Shown: positions 21,380-35,745, counted from the first letter of the stretch. The stretch: 64,000 nucleotides of DNA from Anthostomella pinea (GCA_963556695.1 CAUWAG010000007.1:2046001-2110000); one strand, 5' to 3'. A program made the numbers and translations. The notes: generated from the letters alone by a model not told the origin.

Positions 21380-22733
21380 CGGGTTAGGTGGGAGCATGGT
21401 CCTCAGAGGGTCATAAAGAAGCTAATGACCAAAGATAATTAAAGGGAAATATTCTTCTAGGTTGCAGAGAGGCTTACACCTGAAAAGGCTTTACGCTGAG
21501 ATTCGGCTTCGTGATATTTATATGTAGATATGTGGGTGTATTAGCCGATATCATAGGAATATAGTGATCATTTTCTTCTTATCGATAGACCAAAAAACAG
21601 AAGTCATCTGACTATAAATATAATACATATAAAGCTTCGAACCAAAATGATTCCCGAGAGATCTCGCCCTTCTGCTCACTCGCACTTAAGGCAGTCAGCT
21701 GGCCCATGGCCCATAGTCTGTCATATAAGAGACAAGTCCGGGCTTGATCAGATTAGAGGAGGATAACCGACTTAAATACCACAAGAACCAGTCAGAGTCT
21801 GCGAAATTGATTCCCATGACCAGGAATATGAGTGTAGTAGTATGTATCAGGGCGAAGGAAACCAAACATACATCAAGCAAATGCAACACAATGCTCAGTC
21901 ATACCTCGCAGCAATTCCCAGTCCCATGGATGCTCGAGAGCTCAGCTACCCCCTCTTTCCACCTCTCTTCTTATATCCCCTCGACCACTCCTCACCAAAA
22001 ATCAGGTACGGTACTGGGAGGATCTTCTGGAGTTCTATAGCCACTTCTTTGACCAATCGAGCCGGCCCGGACAAAACACATCTATGCTCCGAGCACGACG
22101 ATTGGTCGGTCTATTACAATGGTGTAGAACCCATCTGTTGACGCCAACGCCAGTGGTAATCTAGCCTGTGCTGTACATTTTGGTGCCGACAAGCAGTCAA
22201 GGGATAGCATCAGTAAACACAGCGTGGCCCAGCGTATGAAGCTTCACGCCACCAATTCATTTACACGTAGACGCCTCTCAATCATAACAAAAGCCCTTCC
22301 AAAGCACAAGCCCGTATCAACTAGCCCATGGCCTCCAATGCAGTAGAGGTTGGCGCCCCTGACTGAGGCGGCGTCTCTCAAGGAGAAACTCTAAATGAAA
22401 GTCTCAATAGCAGATGACCAGTCAGATCAAAACAGAGCCTGTGGGAGTCACATGATTATAACTGTGAATGAGGTCGAGCTGGAAGTAGAGTTATGAGCAA
22501 TCTGAATTTATGCAAATATGTATGCAACGAAGGGGGAAGTATGTACGCCAAAAGACAAGACAAAAGTATGTACAACGAACGACCAAAGGCCATCCATCCC
22601 AAGCGGGAAGGGCCTCGCACGAATCTTCAAGTCTCTCATACCCACGAAGTCCAAATAGGCAATATTCAAAATGATGGAGTCCCTGGCTCCTTTGACTAAG
22701 GTACAGTCACAACTCTTCCGGCTCCCGGGATTC
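21380..22733. other. Intergenic stretch, moderately AT-rich
   Basis: No convincing gene. It includes the 3' flank of the GH55 glucanase gene, whose stop codon is at 22734-22736 on the minus strand. Confidence 0.45.
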
Positions 22734-25624
22734 CTAGCCCGTGCGGAAGAGCATGATGTTGGAGGCGAACGTGTTGACGTTGTCGGACCACTTGGCCAGG
22801 CTCGTGCCGTCGCGGTCGATCATACTCAGCGAGCCGATGGTGTTGAGGCCGTATATGTTGATGTTGGACGAGCTCTCGATCGACACGATGCGCGACTGGC
22901 AGGTCTCGCCGGCTTCGACGGTCGAGCAGTCTGTAATGGGGGATACGAGTCAGTCACTTGTCTCTGTTTTAGGAGGGACGCAGCAATGGTACTGTCGGAA
23001 GGAAAGAGAGGGGCTGATAGAGGCTTGCTTACCTGTGCTGTAGTTGTTGAAGAAGGAGTAGTGTCCCGCGCCGTAGATGAAGAAGTCGGTCGACTTGATG
23101 ATGCGCAGACCCCACGCGTCGGCACAGTTGCCGGCCACTCCGCTACAGGATGTGGTGAAGTCAGGGTCATTCAGGGATGCGACAGCGGGGAATGGCGTAA
23201 GAGCATTCGGTGTCGGCTGGTAGTAACTTCAGAATTGTCAGTAGGATTCAACCGGTTGGATTGGAAGTGCGACTTACGGGGTCTCGGTCTGGAACATGCT
23301 GGCGAAGACGTTTTTGGTGTTGGCGAACTGGTAGTTGTAGAGAGCGTTGTGCTCAACAGCTGTGCCAATAAGCCAGAAGGTTCCGACCGTTGATTCGATA
23401 TCTATCCTTTGTCAGTAACCTAAAGAGGCATGTCGCAGTTGAGGTTGTTCTTACACAGGCCTCTTCCAGAGTACACAGTAATCTGGGTGTTGCTGGCGTC
23501 CTCAATGTCGTGGTCGGCAGTCCTACCATCATATTAATTACCCGGGATAATCCATGAGCTCCATCTACTCACCAAAACCAGGTGTTTTCCATGTAGAGAC
23601 CGGAAGCTTGGGGGGTGACATGCATCAGCATGTACGCGCCAATGCAAGCTGAGTTGATAGCGCTGGATCCCGGCTGCTTCACGCATTGAGCGACTTGGAG
23701 ATTAGAGCCGCTGAAGCCACCAACTCTAGCGTGGACGTCCCACATGCCGCTTGGTGTGCCAGATGAGGAGGCAAGGTTCCATTCTATGAGAGTAGCCCCG
23801 GGTGCCGCTCCTTGGGTACCAACCACGAAGTCGGACAGTTCAACTTGGCCAGCCGTGCCAGAAGTGGCTCCAACCTGCAGGAGAGGCTTCGGGTTGCTCA
23901 TGTCACCGAAGAAGCTGCCCTGGGCCATGATCACGGGGTATCCCTCACCCACAATCTTGGTGCCTGCGGGGATACTGAGGGTCGAGGTGACCTTGTAGAG
24001 ACCATAGTCGAGGAAGAGCACCTTTCCGTTGGCTGCGCTGTTGATGGCGGATTGCAGGGCAGCGGTCTGATACTGGTCAGCTGAATGTTAACCTAGAGTA
24101 AAGGAGTCCGGCTTACATCATCTGTCGAGGCATCACCCTTGGCACCAGAAGCTCGCGCGCTCACGAAGTCGGACGCGGAAAGAGTTTCGTATTGGGGCTT
24201 TGATCGAGAGTAGTAGCCGTCGGCGCCAGTAAGGACAGCGGGACGAGTGTTAGGGGTGATGGGTCCCGATAATTCACCAGGCCCGTTGGGCACATATTCG
24301 TGGCCTTGACCCCATCCTGCGATAGTGGTGGACCCGCCCGCGAGTAGTGTTCCGCTTGGCCCCTGAACGGCGACGGGGACATTAGTGAGGCTGAGGTTCT
24401 CTAGGATGAGACTCCCAGCGGTATCGGGCGTAGTGCTTGCGGTGTACGCAGTCTTGATACCAATGGGCGTGTTAGAGATAGTGCTGTCGATTAGGATAGC
24501 CGAGCCAACGTTCAGGGCGTCGCCGTCTTTAGCGGTGATGTCAATTCCCACTCCACAGTTGTTGATCTTCAAGCCCATGTAGGTCCAACCCCAGTCCCAG
24601 AGCTGGATAATAGCTTTTTGGAATCATGTCAGTACATACACTGTATGTCATACCTCAGATAAACAGGGTTACTCACCAGTCTGGCAGTTGTTGAACACCA
24701 AGTTTCGCATGCTGTACTGTTGGTTTCCAATGGAAGCTCCTGTAGCACCACCATTGAAGGTCAAGTCGCTCATGAAGCCACCAGAGCCTAGCATCGACGT
24801 TAGCAATATTCCGTCCCCGAGTCTGCAGCACAATAAACGTACCACTCTCAACGAACAAACCGACATGGACGGTGCTAGGGTCCGTGGGCATGTTGAATTC
24901 AATGTTGATCAAACTGGTCGCCTGCGATGTGGGCCAATGCATGCCAGTCGCGGCAGTACCCGGTGCGATAGCAGTGGTGTCAATGACAAAGTTGCGCATC
25001 TGGCGGTAGAACACATTGGTCGAGACCCAGTTCAAGTCACCCGTGAAGTATGGGTTGCCATCAATCAACCCAAAGCCTTGGAAGCCGCTGGTGGCTTTCA
25101 GGACTGGGCGGTTCGTCGGGTCACCGATCAGCTGGGTGAAGTATGGGGGTTGGAGTGCCGTTGAGATGATGTATGTTCCAGCTGGAAAGTATACCACTGC
25201 CGGAGTGGTAGTAGTCGATGCCTGCTGCAGTTAGTACTGACGCGAATAGACAACCAATACTGGGTGTCTGTAGTATCACTTACACATCCTTGAAGGCAGC
25301 GGTCGTTGCCGGCGAGGAGAGCGGCCGTGATGGCGGCAGTGTCGTCGGTAGATCCATCACCTAGAACGGGTATCAGTTTCCACGAGCGCCTTGATCCCTA
25401 GGATATCAAGGGAACTCACCTTTGGCACCGTAGTCCTTTACATTGCGGAAGACTGTGTAGCCAGCACCTGCAAAGGGTGCAACGCCCTGGTCTGGGTCAC
25501 GAAGGTTAGTTCAAAACGAGCGCATAACGGAGGACACTAGCTTACGTTGTACATCTTCGAGCCAGTAGGCATTGATGCCGACGGCGAGACTGATTGCAGC
25601 CGAAAGGAATGTCTGGAAACGCAT
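22734..25624 (-). CDS. Exo-beta-1,3-glucanase (glucan 1,3-beta-glucosidase), GH55
   Basis: Eleven exons; boundaries (descending) are about 25624-25546, 25491-25420, 25360-25284, 25224-24843, 24787-24677, 24613-24117, 24066-23573, 23522-23457, 23402-23279, 23228-23033 and 22931-22734. All introns examined are GT-AG and phases match. The protein is about 765 aa. It starts with a signal peptide (MRFQTFLSAAISLAVGINA), so it is secreted. Two pectate-lyase-type beta-helix halves each open with a KDYGAKGDGSTDDTA-like block (first near residue 45, second at GAKGDASTDDTAALQSAI). Further family blocks are VVYFPAGTYIISTAL, QLWDWGWTYMGL, YMENTWFW and YNYQFANTKNVFASMFQTE. GH55 enzymes release glucose from the non-reducing end of beta-1,3-glucan, in wall turnover or feeding on other fungi. 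It appears intact, unlike the GH92 gene in this window. Confidence 0.9.
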
Positions 25625-28600
25625 CTTGAATTATACAAAGGATTGGAGTGGCTGCCTGTCAAGAGAGTAAAATATGAACCTGTTCTGGGATAGATGGAGG
25701 ACTTATAAGTCAAAGAGTGACAGGGACAATATCCGGCAGAAGCATGAACTAGCAGCTGAGGGGGTCAGGCTGCGGAGCCAAGGGCTGCCACAAGCGCTCG
25801 CTAGACGCAACGTGGAAGAAATGTGAGCAGAAATATGCCTGTCAAGGAACAATATGGTCACGCCCAACCAAGACCTCGGCCTTACGGTGATATCGAGATG
25901 GCTCATTGGATTAGTACGGCCGAGGCGTGCGGCTACCGCTCATGGGGCCGCCGACGAGCAGTCTGGCGTGCCTGGTTTAGTCGAGGACCTGCCCTTTCAG
26001 ACAGAGTATAGGGGCATACGTGCGAGTACAGGGGCCCCATCAGCAAATCAGGAATAGAAGCCGACCCCAGACGAGGGCACGAGTTCCAAAAGAAACCATC
26101 CATCTGGGTGACATCGCGCAGAGTTTTGGTACAGCAAGGCGAAGGTCTGGCTCTCAGTCCAGACATGAAACCATCCCCGGTGTGGGGACGGCGGCCACCA
26201 AGGTCATCCTTCATCGTGGCACGCGGCGCAAGGGAGGTCAGGCTTTGCGACGAACGGCAGCCTCCTACCCGATATGGCAACGTTAATTCAGGTACCATGC
26301 AGGATCTGATAGGTCGACTGCCGGCTGGACAGGAGATTGGTTGTCGGGCCGTTCCAATTAGTCAGGTTGTTCCAGCTAGAGGGGGCGTCGTCCAAGCATG
26401 CTGACATGTGACGCGAGACATGATGCCCAGATGTAAGTCATGTCGTGAGGTCACCATGCCTACAGACACGCAAACCGCGACAGACTACGCGTGAGATCTC
26501 TGGTGCCGTCAGCATCAGATCATGGCATGGCCGGCACTAAGTTAAAGTGCAACACGAGAGGAAGGGATTTGCTACCCGCGAAGTGTCTATACAGACGTCC
26601 ATAGACGTCCACATGTGATTCCATTGCGCACTGCTGAAAGAAGAATAGGGGAACATCAAGACTAGAGGCACTAACCTAGAGGGCTTCAACCAATGTTTGG
26701 GACGCAGGAATGCTGGATTTCGAGATGGAGCTCTTTGTTGTTGTCGTTGCATCGCATAGGGTTCCATGCTAATAACGCCAGGTAAACGTGACGGGTCAAG
26801 TGCGGGCTGGGCGCTAAGATCTGGCTGCGATGAGCATCGTCCATCGTCCATCGTCCATCGTCTTCGGGGCATTTTGCTGTCAACCTTGAAGTCAGGGGGC
26901 CGGCCCGATTGAGTTTGCCTGACTTGGTTGGGGTAGCCCAGTTCCCCAGTTCCCCAGTTCTTCAGGTTGTTTCCACCAATACCGGCACCGGTAGTGCATC
27001 CAGGGAGTCCAGGCTGCGATGCAGCGATGCAGCGATGCTGGGCCCTGGCAGATAGATGCGCACGCCATGCATGCAAATCCGGGGGAAGTCTGGATTGAGA
27101 TGAGATTTCCAAGGGGGGGCAGGAGGGCGAAGGATCGTGACCCCCCCGGGCTTTCGTCGGCCGCTGTTTCAATGTTTTGGCCCGCAGCCCCCGTCCCAAC
27201 TTCCCAAGCACCTCGGCATCTCTGCCGTGGCAAAAGCAGGGGTTGAAGACAGCAATCGCCGTGGCCACACACCGTCATTTGTGCACTGTGCCGTCTTCTC
27301 GATCTGGCTGGTCAGATTGTGAGTCTCAGGACAGTTCTCGAGTACCCTTTGCAATTCAAAGTTATGATTAAGGTAGGCGCCAGACGGCCCGGCGTCAATT
27401 ACATGGGCTGTCCCTGACCAGTAACATGGAGTCCGCCATGATCGATCCCATCGATCCCGTTGCCGCTACCACTAAGCGTCTTCCGCTAACGCCGCTGGTG
27501 CCGCTTGTCAATAACGGATTTACTGGCTGGCAGTCGACGCGACGTCCAAACTTCAAACCTGTTGGCTTTATGAGGTGTGATATGACCATGGATCAAGACT
27601 TGATCGAGAGACGGGTAGATTTGGAATCTGGCCAGCAAGAGGCTCCTAGCCTGCGACACTACTTAAATCACGGGGGATGGCGGTCAATGCGTGTTCATGC
27701 TCATGCTCATCCCGGTTCCTCATCCTCAGCCAAAGGATGCCGAAGCAGTCCAAGCTCCTCCAAGCTCCTCCTCCTCAGTATTATAAGGATTATACGGCGC
27801 CAACAAACGTTGACTGCATTCACCGTCTCCTCGACGTAGAGCAGACCTAGCGCGGTGCGGATGCGTGGCTTGCTATGTGCCTGTTCCAAACAGCCATGTG
27901 CACATGGAAGTCATGACAACCACAGTCGCGCTACCACGCGCCCATTACGTTGGGTGTGCTATCCATTACCCCGCCGTATCCTTTCTTTATCATTCAGCGC
28001 CGACGTGCGTGGAGATCGGAAAATCAATCACAACAAAATACTGCCCCTTCACGGCCCTCTTCGGGGCCAAGCTTGATTAAGCTTCATCTTTCCTTCACGT
28101 CAGACGTCTTGGCGACGAAGCTTGAATTCACCCGTTCGATCCGCTATTTGCTGGCGCCTTCTCCCGTTGCGTCAATGCCTCCGCCTTGGTGAGTGCTTAC
28201 TACGTTAGGTGGAATACAAAACCGATGCACAACACTGCACCCTCTATCAGACTGCAGAGCGCGTCGTCGCTCCCTCTCCGAAGGTATTTACCAGTTCTAG
28301 AAAACTGCCAGCCACGGGTTTCCCCAGGTCCAAGTCCTGCTGCATCTGCACGACTACAGTGAATCTGGGGAATGGGTATGGTGAGCTGACGATCCTCTCG
28401 TTGCGTTGTCTGGAAACCCGGGGGGGAACAGTGAATGCCAAGCAGCTCGCTTCTTATATTGGGTATCGGCATGAAGTCGATATATAAACTGCACGGAGCC
28501 TGGAAGTCCATGGTGGCACACGCATACAGAATTGGAGTTGCAACGCCGTCTTGTCACCAATGTTACTTTCGCTCGCCGTTGCGATTGGGCGGGCAACAAT

Positions 28601-31407
28601 TGATGAGGGCTGGAGCTCAGACGGCCCACCGTTACGCGACAGCCCTGGATGTTGCGCTGTCTGTTTCCCGCTCAATACTCCGTACTCCGCATCCCACACG
28701 GGCAGCACACGCCATGCCCTGATGCCTGTCGTCTGCCCCAGTTCCCCAACCCCAACTCTAGCTCTACCTCCACACATAATTTCGGGAAATATATCGATGC
28801 CTCTGGAGAGTCGCTGGTCATCGCTCGTCAGATGCGCAATGCCAACTCAAAATTTGGTATCCCAAGATGGCACCGGCAGACGAGAGGGCATTCGAAGACC
28901 ACTCACCATTTATGTCCTACAGGTGGCACGCTTCGCGTCCATCCGAGGCAACGCATAGTTGGACATCTCCCAACCCTTGACGGATTCCTCGTTGCAAGCT
29001 CAGGTATCTGCATCTCTTTCAGGAGCTGTGGATTGCGCCAGGCCAACAAGGACACCGAGGCAGATCCACGCACCCACGGCTACGGAACTTTTTCTGTCTG
29101 CTTCCACTGCTTCCTCTCGAGTGTCTTCCCTGTCGGACTGATCCACATGTGACAGTTGGACTGCCACTCAGCGGGCCTGGGCCGTCCCGGTAACGTTATC
29201 CGTCAAATTGTCAACGGTCACCCCTGATCCCCCTCTTTCTCCAGCCCGCAATTCTGCTGGTCTGGCTGGGTCCAAGGTTGACAATCATTGCCTCTTTCGA
29301 TGCCCATCGTGAGAAGAGTCAAGACGGTAGCGGAACGCCATGGTCCATTGGTCGCATTGAACTCGACGTGGAAGGTACAATGCGCCCATGACCAGAGCAA
29401 CCAGATGACACTCTGCAGATGCCTCATCTACAAGGAATTATGGAGTTCACCACGGTAGGTCAGGTGCTGGAAAGGGTACGCCCGCCATGAAGAGAGGCTG
29501 GCCCAGATGGGCTCTTGGCACTCGACGCTCGGCTCTCACCACGCTCGGAGAGTCTGCTGCGGCAGACTAGATGGTGCAAACAGACGGTGCGCCTGGATCT
29601 CTACATAGCGCACGTGAGTTAAGTAACCAGCTGACGCCCATATGACTGTGAAACTCGGCCTATCAAACTGCCCGTCGGCTCACTGCATGCGCTTCTGACC
29701 GCCAACCTTCATTACCTTATTCCCGCCTCAAGCGTCGCCTCCCATGTCAGAAGTGTACGTCAACCGGGGAGCTTCGCAACGGTGGGAAAGACGATGGCTT
29801 CGGCGTAGTCGACTACCCCATCTTGGCCCGTCTGAACGGAATATACAGAGTCGCATAGGGAACTGTCTTAGTAAGTCAGTATAGCAGGTGATCTGGCAAT
29901 TCCGGGCGGAATGATTGGTGGTCTCCACGTCCCCCACACTTTGTTTCTCCAATGCGGAGATGTAATGCAGATGGGGGTGGTTTATGGGGTTCTGACGGCT
30001 CTCCTAACCCGTTGCAGGCTCGGTGCGGGATGTTTTCAGTTTTCCACCGGGATGTTTTGCGGGCTACTGGTTCACAATCTGGGGGCGGGCATGTACCCCG
30101 AGTTACAGTTGCAGCAGTGCCGCACATGCAGCAAACCACAACCAATTTGACGCTTCTCCTCAATCGTTTCGATATTCCCGAGGTCCTTTTTCAAGCTACT
30201 GCTGCACTCAGGACCCGGACTGTTCAAGCATTCACAATTTGACTGTCTGCCCGTAGCCTGTTGGCAGAAGCAAGCCTGCTGTTTGATGTGGTCTCTTGCA
30301 AATAACCATTACCTGCAACCAACATACCTGCCCCCAGTGCCCCGGTGCCGCTCAATAACCGACCCGGCTGCGATATGCACATAAAACAATTACTGACTGG
30401 TCCGGCGCCACTTTTATGCTCGACATAAGCAGAAGCTCCATGGGACCAGGCTACAAGTTCCAAGCCCCGATCAGCCGCTCCAGTGGCAGCTGTTGACTTG
30501 CCACAATACCGCAACTGCCAAAGCCCTTCCCCATCTCCGCATTCTCTCCTCATTCCCACTCCTCACCACCTGCACCCGTCAGCCCGTCAGCCCGTGCAAT
30601 TCCACTCAACCCCGAATTGACCTCCGCGGTCGAGTGGCTCCCCTATCCCGCTCGGTACATACAGTTCACTGCTCATATCCGCCTGCAGCATTGCACAACT
30701 TTATTCTGAGCGTTGCCTCTGTCCCAACTCGCCGGGTCTTGTGAGGTTGTTTATTCCTCTCGGTGCCCCGTCAGCGACGCATTGGCGTCTTTGGCCAGGT
30801 CACGAGGATCACGGCGTCCCCCGAGATACTGATCTCCACCCACGCCCTCCTCGCTTCACTGCTCTTCTCTACGTCGGCGCCCCCTAATAAGCCCGCTACT
30901 CAACGGCCTGCGTCTGCCAGATAGTCACCACCCACTGGTCCATATCTAGCTGGAGACTAGTCAAGTCAGGACACAGCCTCGTCTCTATCCAAGCTCGCCT
31001 GTTTGTCTTTCAGCCCCGTCTTGCTAGCCTCGCGGGCTCGCGGGCTCGCTCAGCACTCGTCGAGTCAACCTTAATCAAGACGCTGGCCGCCGTCCACGGT
31101 CCGTCCCATCGAGGTGCCGATCACTTGGGGACAAGACGGGACAAGACGGGAAGACAGATGCGGTGGGAAGCTGCTACGTCAGTTGCCGAGCCAGTCTAAT
31201 CGACTCATACTACTATCACATGAATTCATCCATCAATCGTCCACCCCGCAAGGCATTCCTCGTTCCGGCATAACCTCCTGGTCCTGTGTTGTCCAGCCTA
31301 CCGTTCCCCCACTTCTCGTGCTGCGTGACTCCCTCCTGCATTACACCCATAGTCTATACTGGCACTTACCCCATCACCTAATCTTTGAGCACTCAACCTT
31401 TCCCCAA
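25625..31407. other. Long gene-poor region (5.8 kb) between GH55 and C2H2 regulator genes
   Basis: I find no supported gene. The longest clean ATG frame (27426-27839, 137 aa) has no domain and overlaps other frames. Short local tandem repeats occur: CCATCGT near 26840, CCCCAGTT near 26942, GATGCAGC near 27016 and GGGCTCGC near 31035. The last 1-2 kb before 31408 is CT-rich and is the likely promoter and 5' leader of the C2H2 regulator gene; long leaders are common for fungal regulators. Confidence 0.45.
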
Positions 31408-34400
31408 ATGCAGTCCATACAGTCCATACAGTCCATACAGTCCATGCAGTCCATGCAGTCCATGCAGTCCATGCAGTCTATAGAGGGCTCGGACATCCCT
31501 GGTCTTGCCGACGAGAACGTGGATGGCAAGCAGCAGAAACCCAAGACCCTGCCATGCAAGTTTTGCGACAAGCGCTTTAGGTAAGACTGCCAGAGCCTTT
31601 CGCCATATCTCACTTCTGTTGGCAATATAGCTTATATGGCCATCCCTTGATTAGGCGTGTGGAGCATGTGCAAAGACATGAGAGAACCCATACTAAAGAG
31701 AAACCCTTTTCCTGCACTTGGGCTCATTGCGGGAAGACGTTTGGGCGTCGGTCAGTCTTCTTCTCCTATACTTTGTCATCCGCCCCGAACCGGTACTTGG
31801 TGTTCCTTTGCCCACGCGTACAACCACTCGCCATCTCCCCCACGCGGAGTCAACCCCATTCCCCTCAGCTCGGTCCCACATACGGCTTCAGCGACCTCCC
31901 CATCTCTCTATCCCTGACTCGCCTCCGACTTCCCACTCACCTCAAAGTGATAATGCTTATATGGACATCAGGGATCTTCTTGTCCGCCACGAAAAGCTCG
32001 TCCACCTCAATGAAGGATCGAATAAGGATGGGAACCGGCCGCGGAAGCCATCCTCGGCCGGTGCTGCCCTACCACCATTGTCAGCCGAGAGACACGACGA
32101 CTCCGAAATGATGGGCATGCCGCGTGCCCATCCACAGCATTACCATGCTGACTCCATGTCTTCAACTATGTCGGTGCCCGCACTCGCCCCTGATCCGCGT
32201 CTACCCCCCAGAGCGGCAGCTTGCAACCTTGATCTCTTGTCAGATGCTGCGACCCAGATAGCGTCGGCGAACGAAGTCAACTCCATGCAGCCTACGATGC
32301 CGGATATGGGCCAGTCGAACAGCGCTATGTCACGTATCAAGCCATATGACGAGGGCATACCATACGGTGATCGTGGACGCGAGGCCGACGCCGCCACCTT
32401 GTCGATGGGGCTCCCTAGTCAGGCGGGACCCTCTGCCTTTGACGATTACAATCTCTTCATGGACGAGATGGCAACCTCGTCCCATTTTCTCCCACAAGCT
32501 TTCGAGGCAGACCAAAGCATGGGTCTCTGGCCACGGTATCCGTCAGATATGCAGCGAGGGGGGATCTCGAAACCACCATCGCAGTTCCCCTCTCGATTTC
32601 CATCTTTAGCTCCAGACCCACGAGACCCATCGGACAATGGCGGCAGGATCCACGATGATTCAATCAGGGCTACCCCAATGAGAGTTTCAGCCATGGATCA
32701 TACAGTCATTAAAAACAAGTTGGATGAATTCACGTCGGTGCTGCCAAATGATTTCGTGTTTCCTTCGCGGCACACCCTGACTCGCTTCCTCGAGGGGTAT
32801 TCCAGCGGGTTTCACGAACACTTGCCAATATTGCATTTACCAACCCTAACACCCGCCGATATAGCACCCGAGCTGCTTCTAGCCATCCTGGCGGTAGGTG
32901 CCCAATACAGATTCGAGAGTCATCGTTCGAACGCACTATGGTATGCGGCTAGAGCTGTCGCCCACGAGCAGATCCGACGCCGTCATAGCCACGAAGTCCA
33001 TGGTTTGTTGCCCACACCCGCAGCGTATAGTCCACACTCTACGCGACCGTCCCCAAGCCATGGCTTCAGACATTCATTTAGTTCGGTGCAACAGGATCGT
33101 CCCATGACACAGGATACACATCGGGAACCATAGTAAGTCTCTGTTACTGTAAATGGTCTGGTGGAATCGATTTTCTGACGTCTGCTACCTGAAGCTCCCC
33201 AAACACTCCTCAGTCTCGCATGGAGACAATACAGGCCCTCTTGCTGCTTTTCGCCGTCGGTCTCTGGGGCGCAAAGGCGATACTGCACGAGGCAATGTCA
33301 CTGCAAAGCCTTTTGGCTCTTCTGGTACGCGAGGAAGGGTTTCTGTCTGAGTCCACCCAGACGGCAGACTGGGAAGCGTGGATCCGGATAGAAGGGGGCA
33401 ACCGAACCAAGCTCATTACGTACTGCTTCTTCAACCTTTGCAGTATCGCCTACAACATGCCGCCTTTGCTCCTCACCTCGGAACTGAACCTGTTTCTGCC
33501 CCATTCTTCAAAGCTCTGGAGAGCGGAATCGGCGTGGCAATGGCAAGAAGCTCGGAACTCGTTCCCGAGCATGGATTTCTCACTGCAGGATGCATTCTCG
33601 AGGCTATTCAGCCGACCCCCACAGGGTCCACCGGCTTACATGTCCTCGCTGGGGAACTACATTCTCATCCATGCACTGCTACAGCACATCTTTCTCTTGA
33701 AGCAAACTTCGTTTACATCTGTACCATCTTTCGAAGCCCCTCGAGGGTTACGGCCAGATGATGTCGAGGAGTGTTTCCAGGCTCTTCGGGTGTGGCAAAT
33801 GAGTTTTGAACAGCATCAAGCACGGGTTGCGGAGGGGATCCCACCGGCAGGGTCTGAGAACTTTCTTGAGGGGCCTGTTGCTTACAACTCGACGGCGCTC
33901 TGGAGACTGGCCTCGATCCGACTCTACACCGATTTGAGTCAAAGTAGGACGCTCGAATCAAGAGATGCTAGCCAGATTGCACGGGCTTTCAGCGATGCGC
34001 CATACCTGATCCGGGGCGTGCGGTCGAATCGAGCTGTCCTCCAAGCAATACATGCCCTATCACAGCTAGTCAAGCTGGGTGTCAACTACGTCGCCAGGAG
34101 AAAATCGTCGGAATGGAGTATGCAGCATTCTCGTAAGGACCTGCCATTCTCAGTTCTCGCTTCGATTTCGCTAACTTTGTCGTAGTATGCAATCTCGAGT
34201 GCGCTATTCTCATCTCCAAATGGGTCATGACGCTCGCCTCTATTGGACCAACAGAAGCCCCTCCAACTCCAGATGAGCGAAGCCTTCACGACATGCTGCG
34301 CCACATGTTGGACGAAACAGAATTCGCGGTCCCTATCGATCCATCACTGTCTGGGGGCGGGCCAGGTCATGCGGGGTCCAACATGGACATGGGGGTGAAC

Positions 34401-34589
34401 GACAGCCACAAGCTCCGGCAACTCGCTGCGGCGGTGATCCGACTTTGGGCCGAGACGTTCAAGGGGTCGCATATTTTTGACATAGTCAAAGTGATCGGCA
34501 ATGCGCTGGAGGGATATGTTGACTTGCTAGAGAAGCCGCGAGACAGAACACCACTGGGGCGGATGGGCCCGAATTCCGGGCTTGGCTGA
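31408..34589 (+). CDS. C2H2 zinc-finger transcription factor with fungal_trans domain
   Basis: Five exons: 31408-31580, 31655-31750, 31972-33132, 33195-34132 and 34186-34589. All have GT-AG borders and matching phases; total 923 aa. The N-terminus is a nine-nucleotide repeat coding QSI/QSM units (residues 2-24). Two C2H2 fingers follow: PCKFCDKRFRRVEHVQRHERTH (split by intron 1) and FSCTWAHCGKTFGRRDLLVRH (split by intron 2). The linker is THTKEKPF. A long disordered region precedes the fungal-specific regulatory domain (LEGYSSGFHEHLPILHLPTL, PELLLAILAVGAQYRFE, METIQALLLLFAVGLWG). It is a nuclear DNA-binding regulator. The target pathway is unknown and I cannot assign an orthologue. Confidence 0.88.
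31411..31482 (+). repeat. In-frame 9-nt tandem repeat coding QSI/QSM
   Basis: About eight units of CAGTCCATA/CAGTCCATG at the very start of the C2H2 regulator's coding region. Both the unit length and the array keep the frame, so length variation would be tolerated by the protein. Confidence 0.9.
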
Positions 34590-35745
34590 GTTTACGCCCA
34601 TGGCCTTCCCCACGGGCAGGCGGGAGAAAGTGGACACAGGGGTACCTCAACGGATGGATCACGAGCTTCCGGGTATTCACCATACTAGGCTCGAACGCCA
34701 TAGCGGTAATGGTATGGACTTGAGTCACGTTTTCGCTCTCGGCAGCCATGAATGGGCAGTACGTACTCTGGCATATTCCGGTATCGGACCTGGGATCGAA
34801 TCAGATAGGGGTACTCTGTGGTAGCTGCTGGGACTTGCCAAGAAGGCCGACGCGTAATTGATAGAATCGAAATACTGGACAGGCACGTGAATGGATGACA
34901 AGAAGGGTGCGATGTCATCGAGCCAGTGACAGTGGGGTCCGGCAGACGTCTGACTCGACCCAGCTGGGTGGTATTTCCCCAGATTCCTCTGCCTGCTACC
35001 CATCGTCGAATGTCACACGCGGCAGGGCTTGCTGCTTGTGGCAGCCACGTGATCTTCTGACGGTCCCAATCACTATCGTCATCAGGGCGGCATCTGTGGA
35101 GCAATGGGCACCTAGTCTTGGGTGGCAAGTGTAGAGCGCATAGGTAGGTCGGCGGCTTCTTTGTTGCGACTCCAGTCGAGACCGAGACCACTGCCTGGGC
35201 GCGCTTGAAGATCAATAGTGATCGGAAGGGCCCTTTGTTCATCCCTTCTCATTGACAAGATCAAAAGACTTCCTAGTGGTGGTCGGTTTTGGACGTCATA
35301 GATAGGATGTGTGGTCGCGAATGAAGTCTTTGTTCCTGGGTCGAAGTCGGCGGGACAGGCGCGCTTTGAGTTCGTGATGATTTGCAAAGCAATGCAACAT
35401 CTCTCCCATCAGGCTAAATTCTGGTCCTCGCGAGTCTAATCGAGCAGCCTTGCATTCCAGCCTCCAGCGCGACCTATTGCTACTTGCAGGTGGTCTTCCG
35501 CAAGTCCATGCTTCATCAGCTGCAGCTGTCAGAGCGACAGGTTGAAGAAACCCTACCTAGGTCCTCAGGCGTGGGAGGAGATTACATCCGAGCACGTGAC
35601 CGCGCGAAGCGATCGGATCCACCCGCGATCCCTCCGGCGCGTAGCGTTCCAGCTTCCCGTCAGCGTCTCACTCCACCATCAATCGCTTCCTAGTCTCTAA
35701 AAGCCGTTCACCTCAACGAAAGTCCGTCTGCATACCGCACGAAAA
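34590..35745. other. Intergenic stretch between the C2H2 regulator and DUF2461 genes
   Basis: No supported gene. Overlapping short ORFs only. The last 300 bases are the presumed promoter and 5' leader of the DUF2461 gene. Confidence 0.5.

Noticed and set aside
22671..23393. 240-aa plus-strand ORF
   Set aside because: Opposite to well-supported GH55 exons and introns on the minus strand.
26537..27268. 243-aa minus-strand ORF
   Set aside because: Low-complexity text, several local tandem repeats, no domain, and overlapping frames on both strands.
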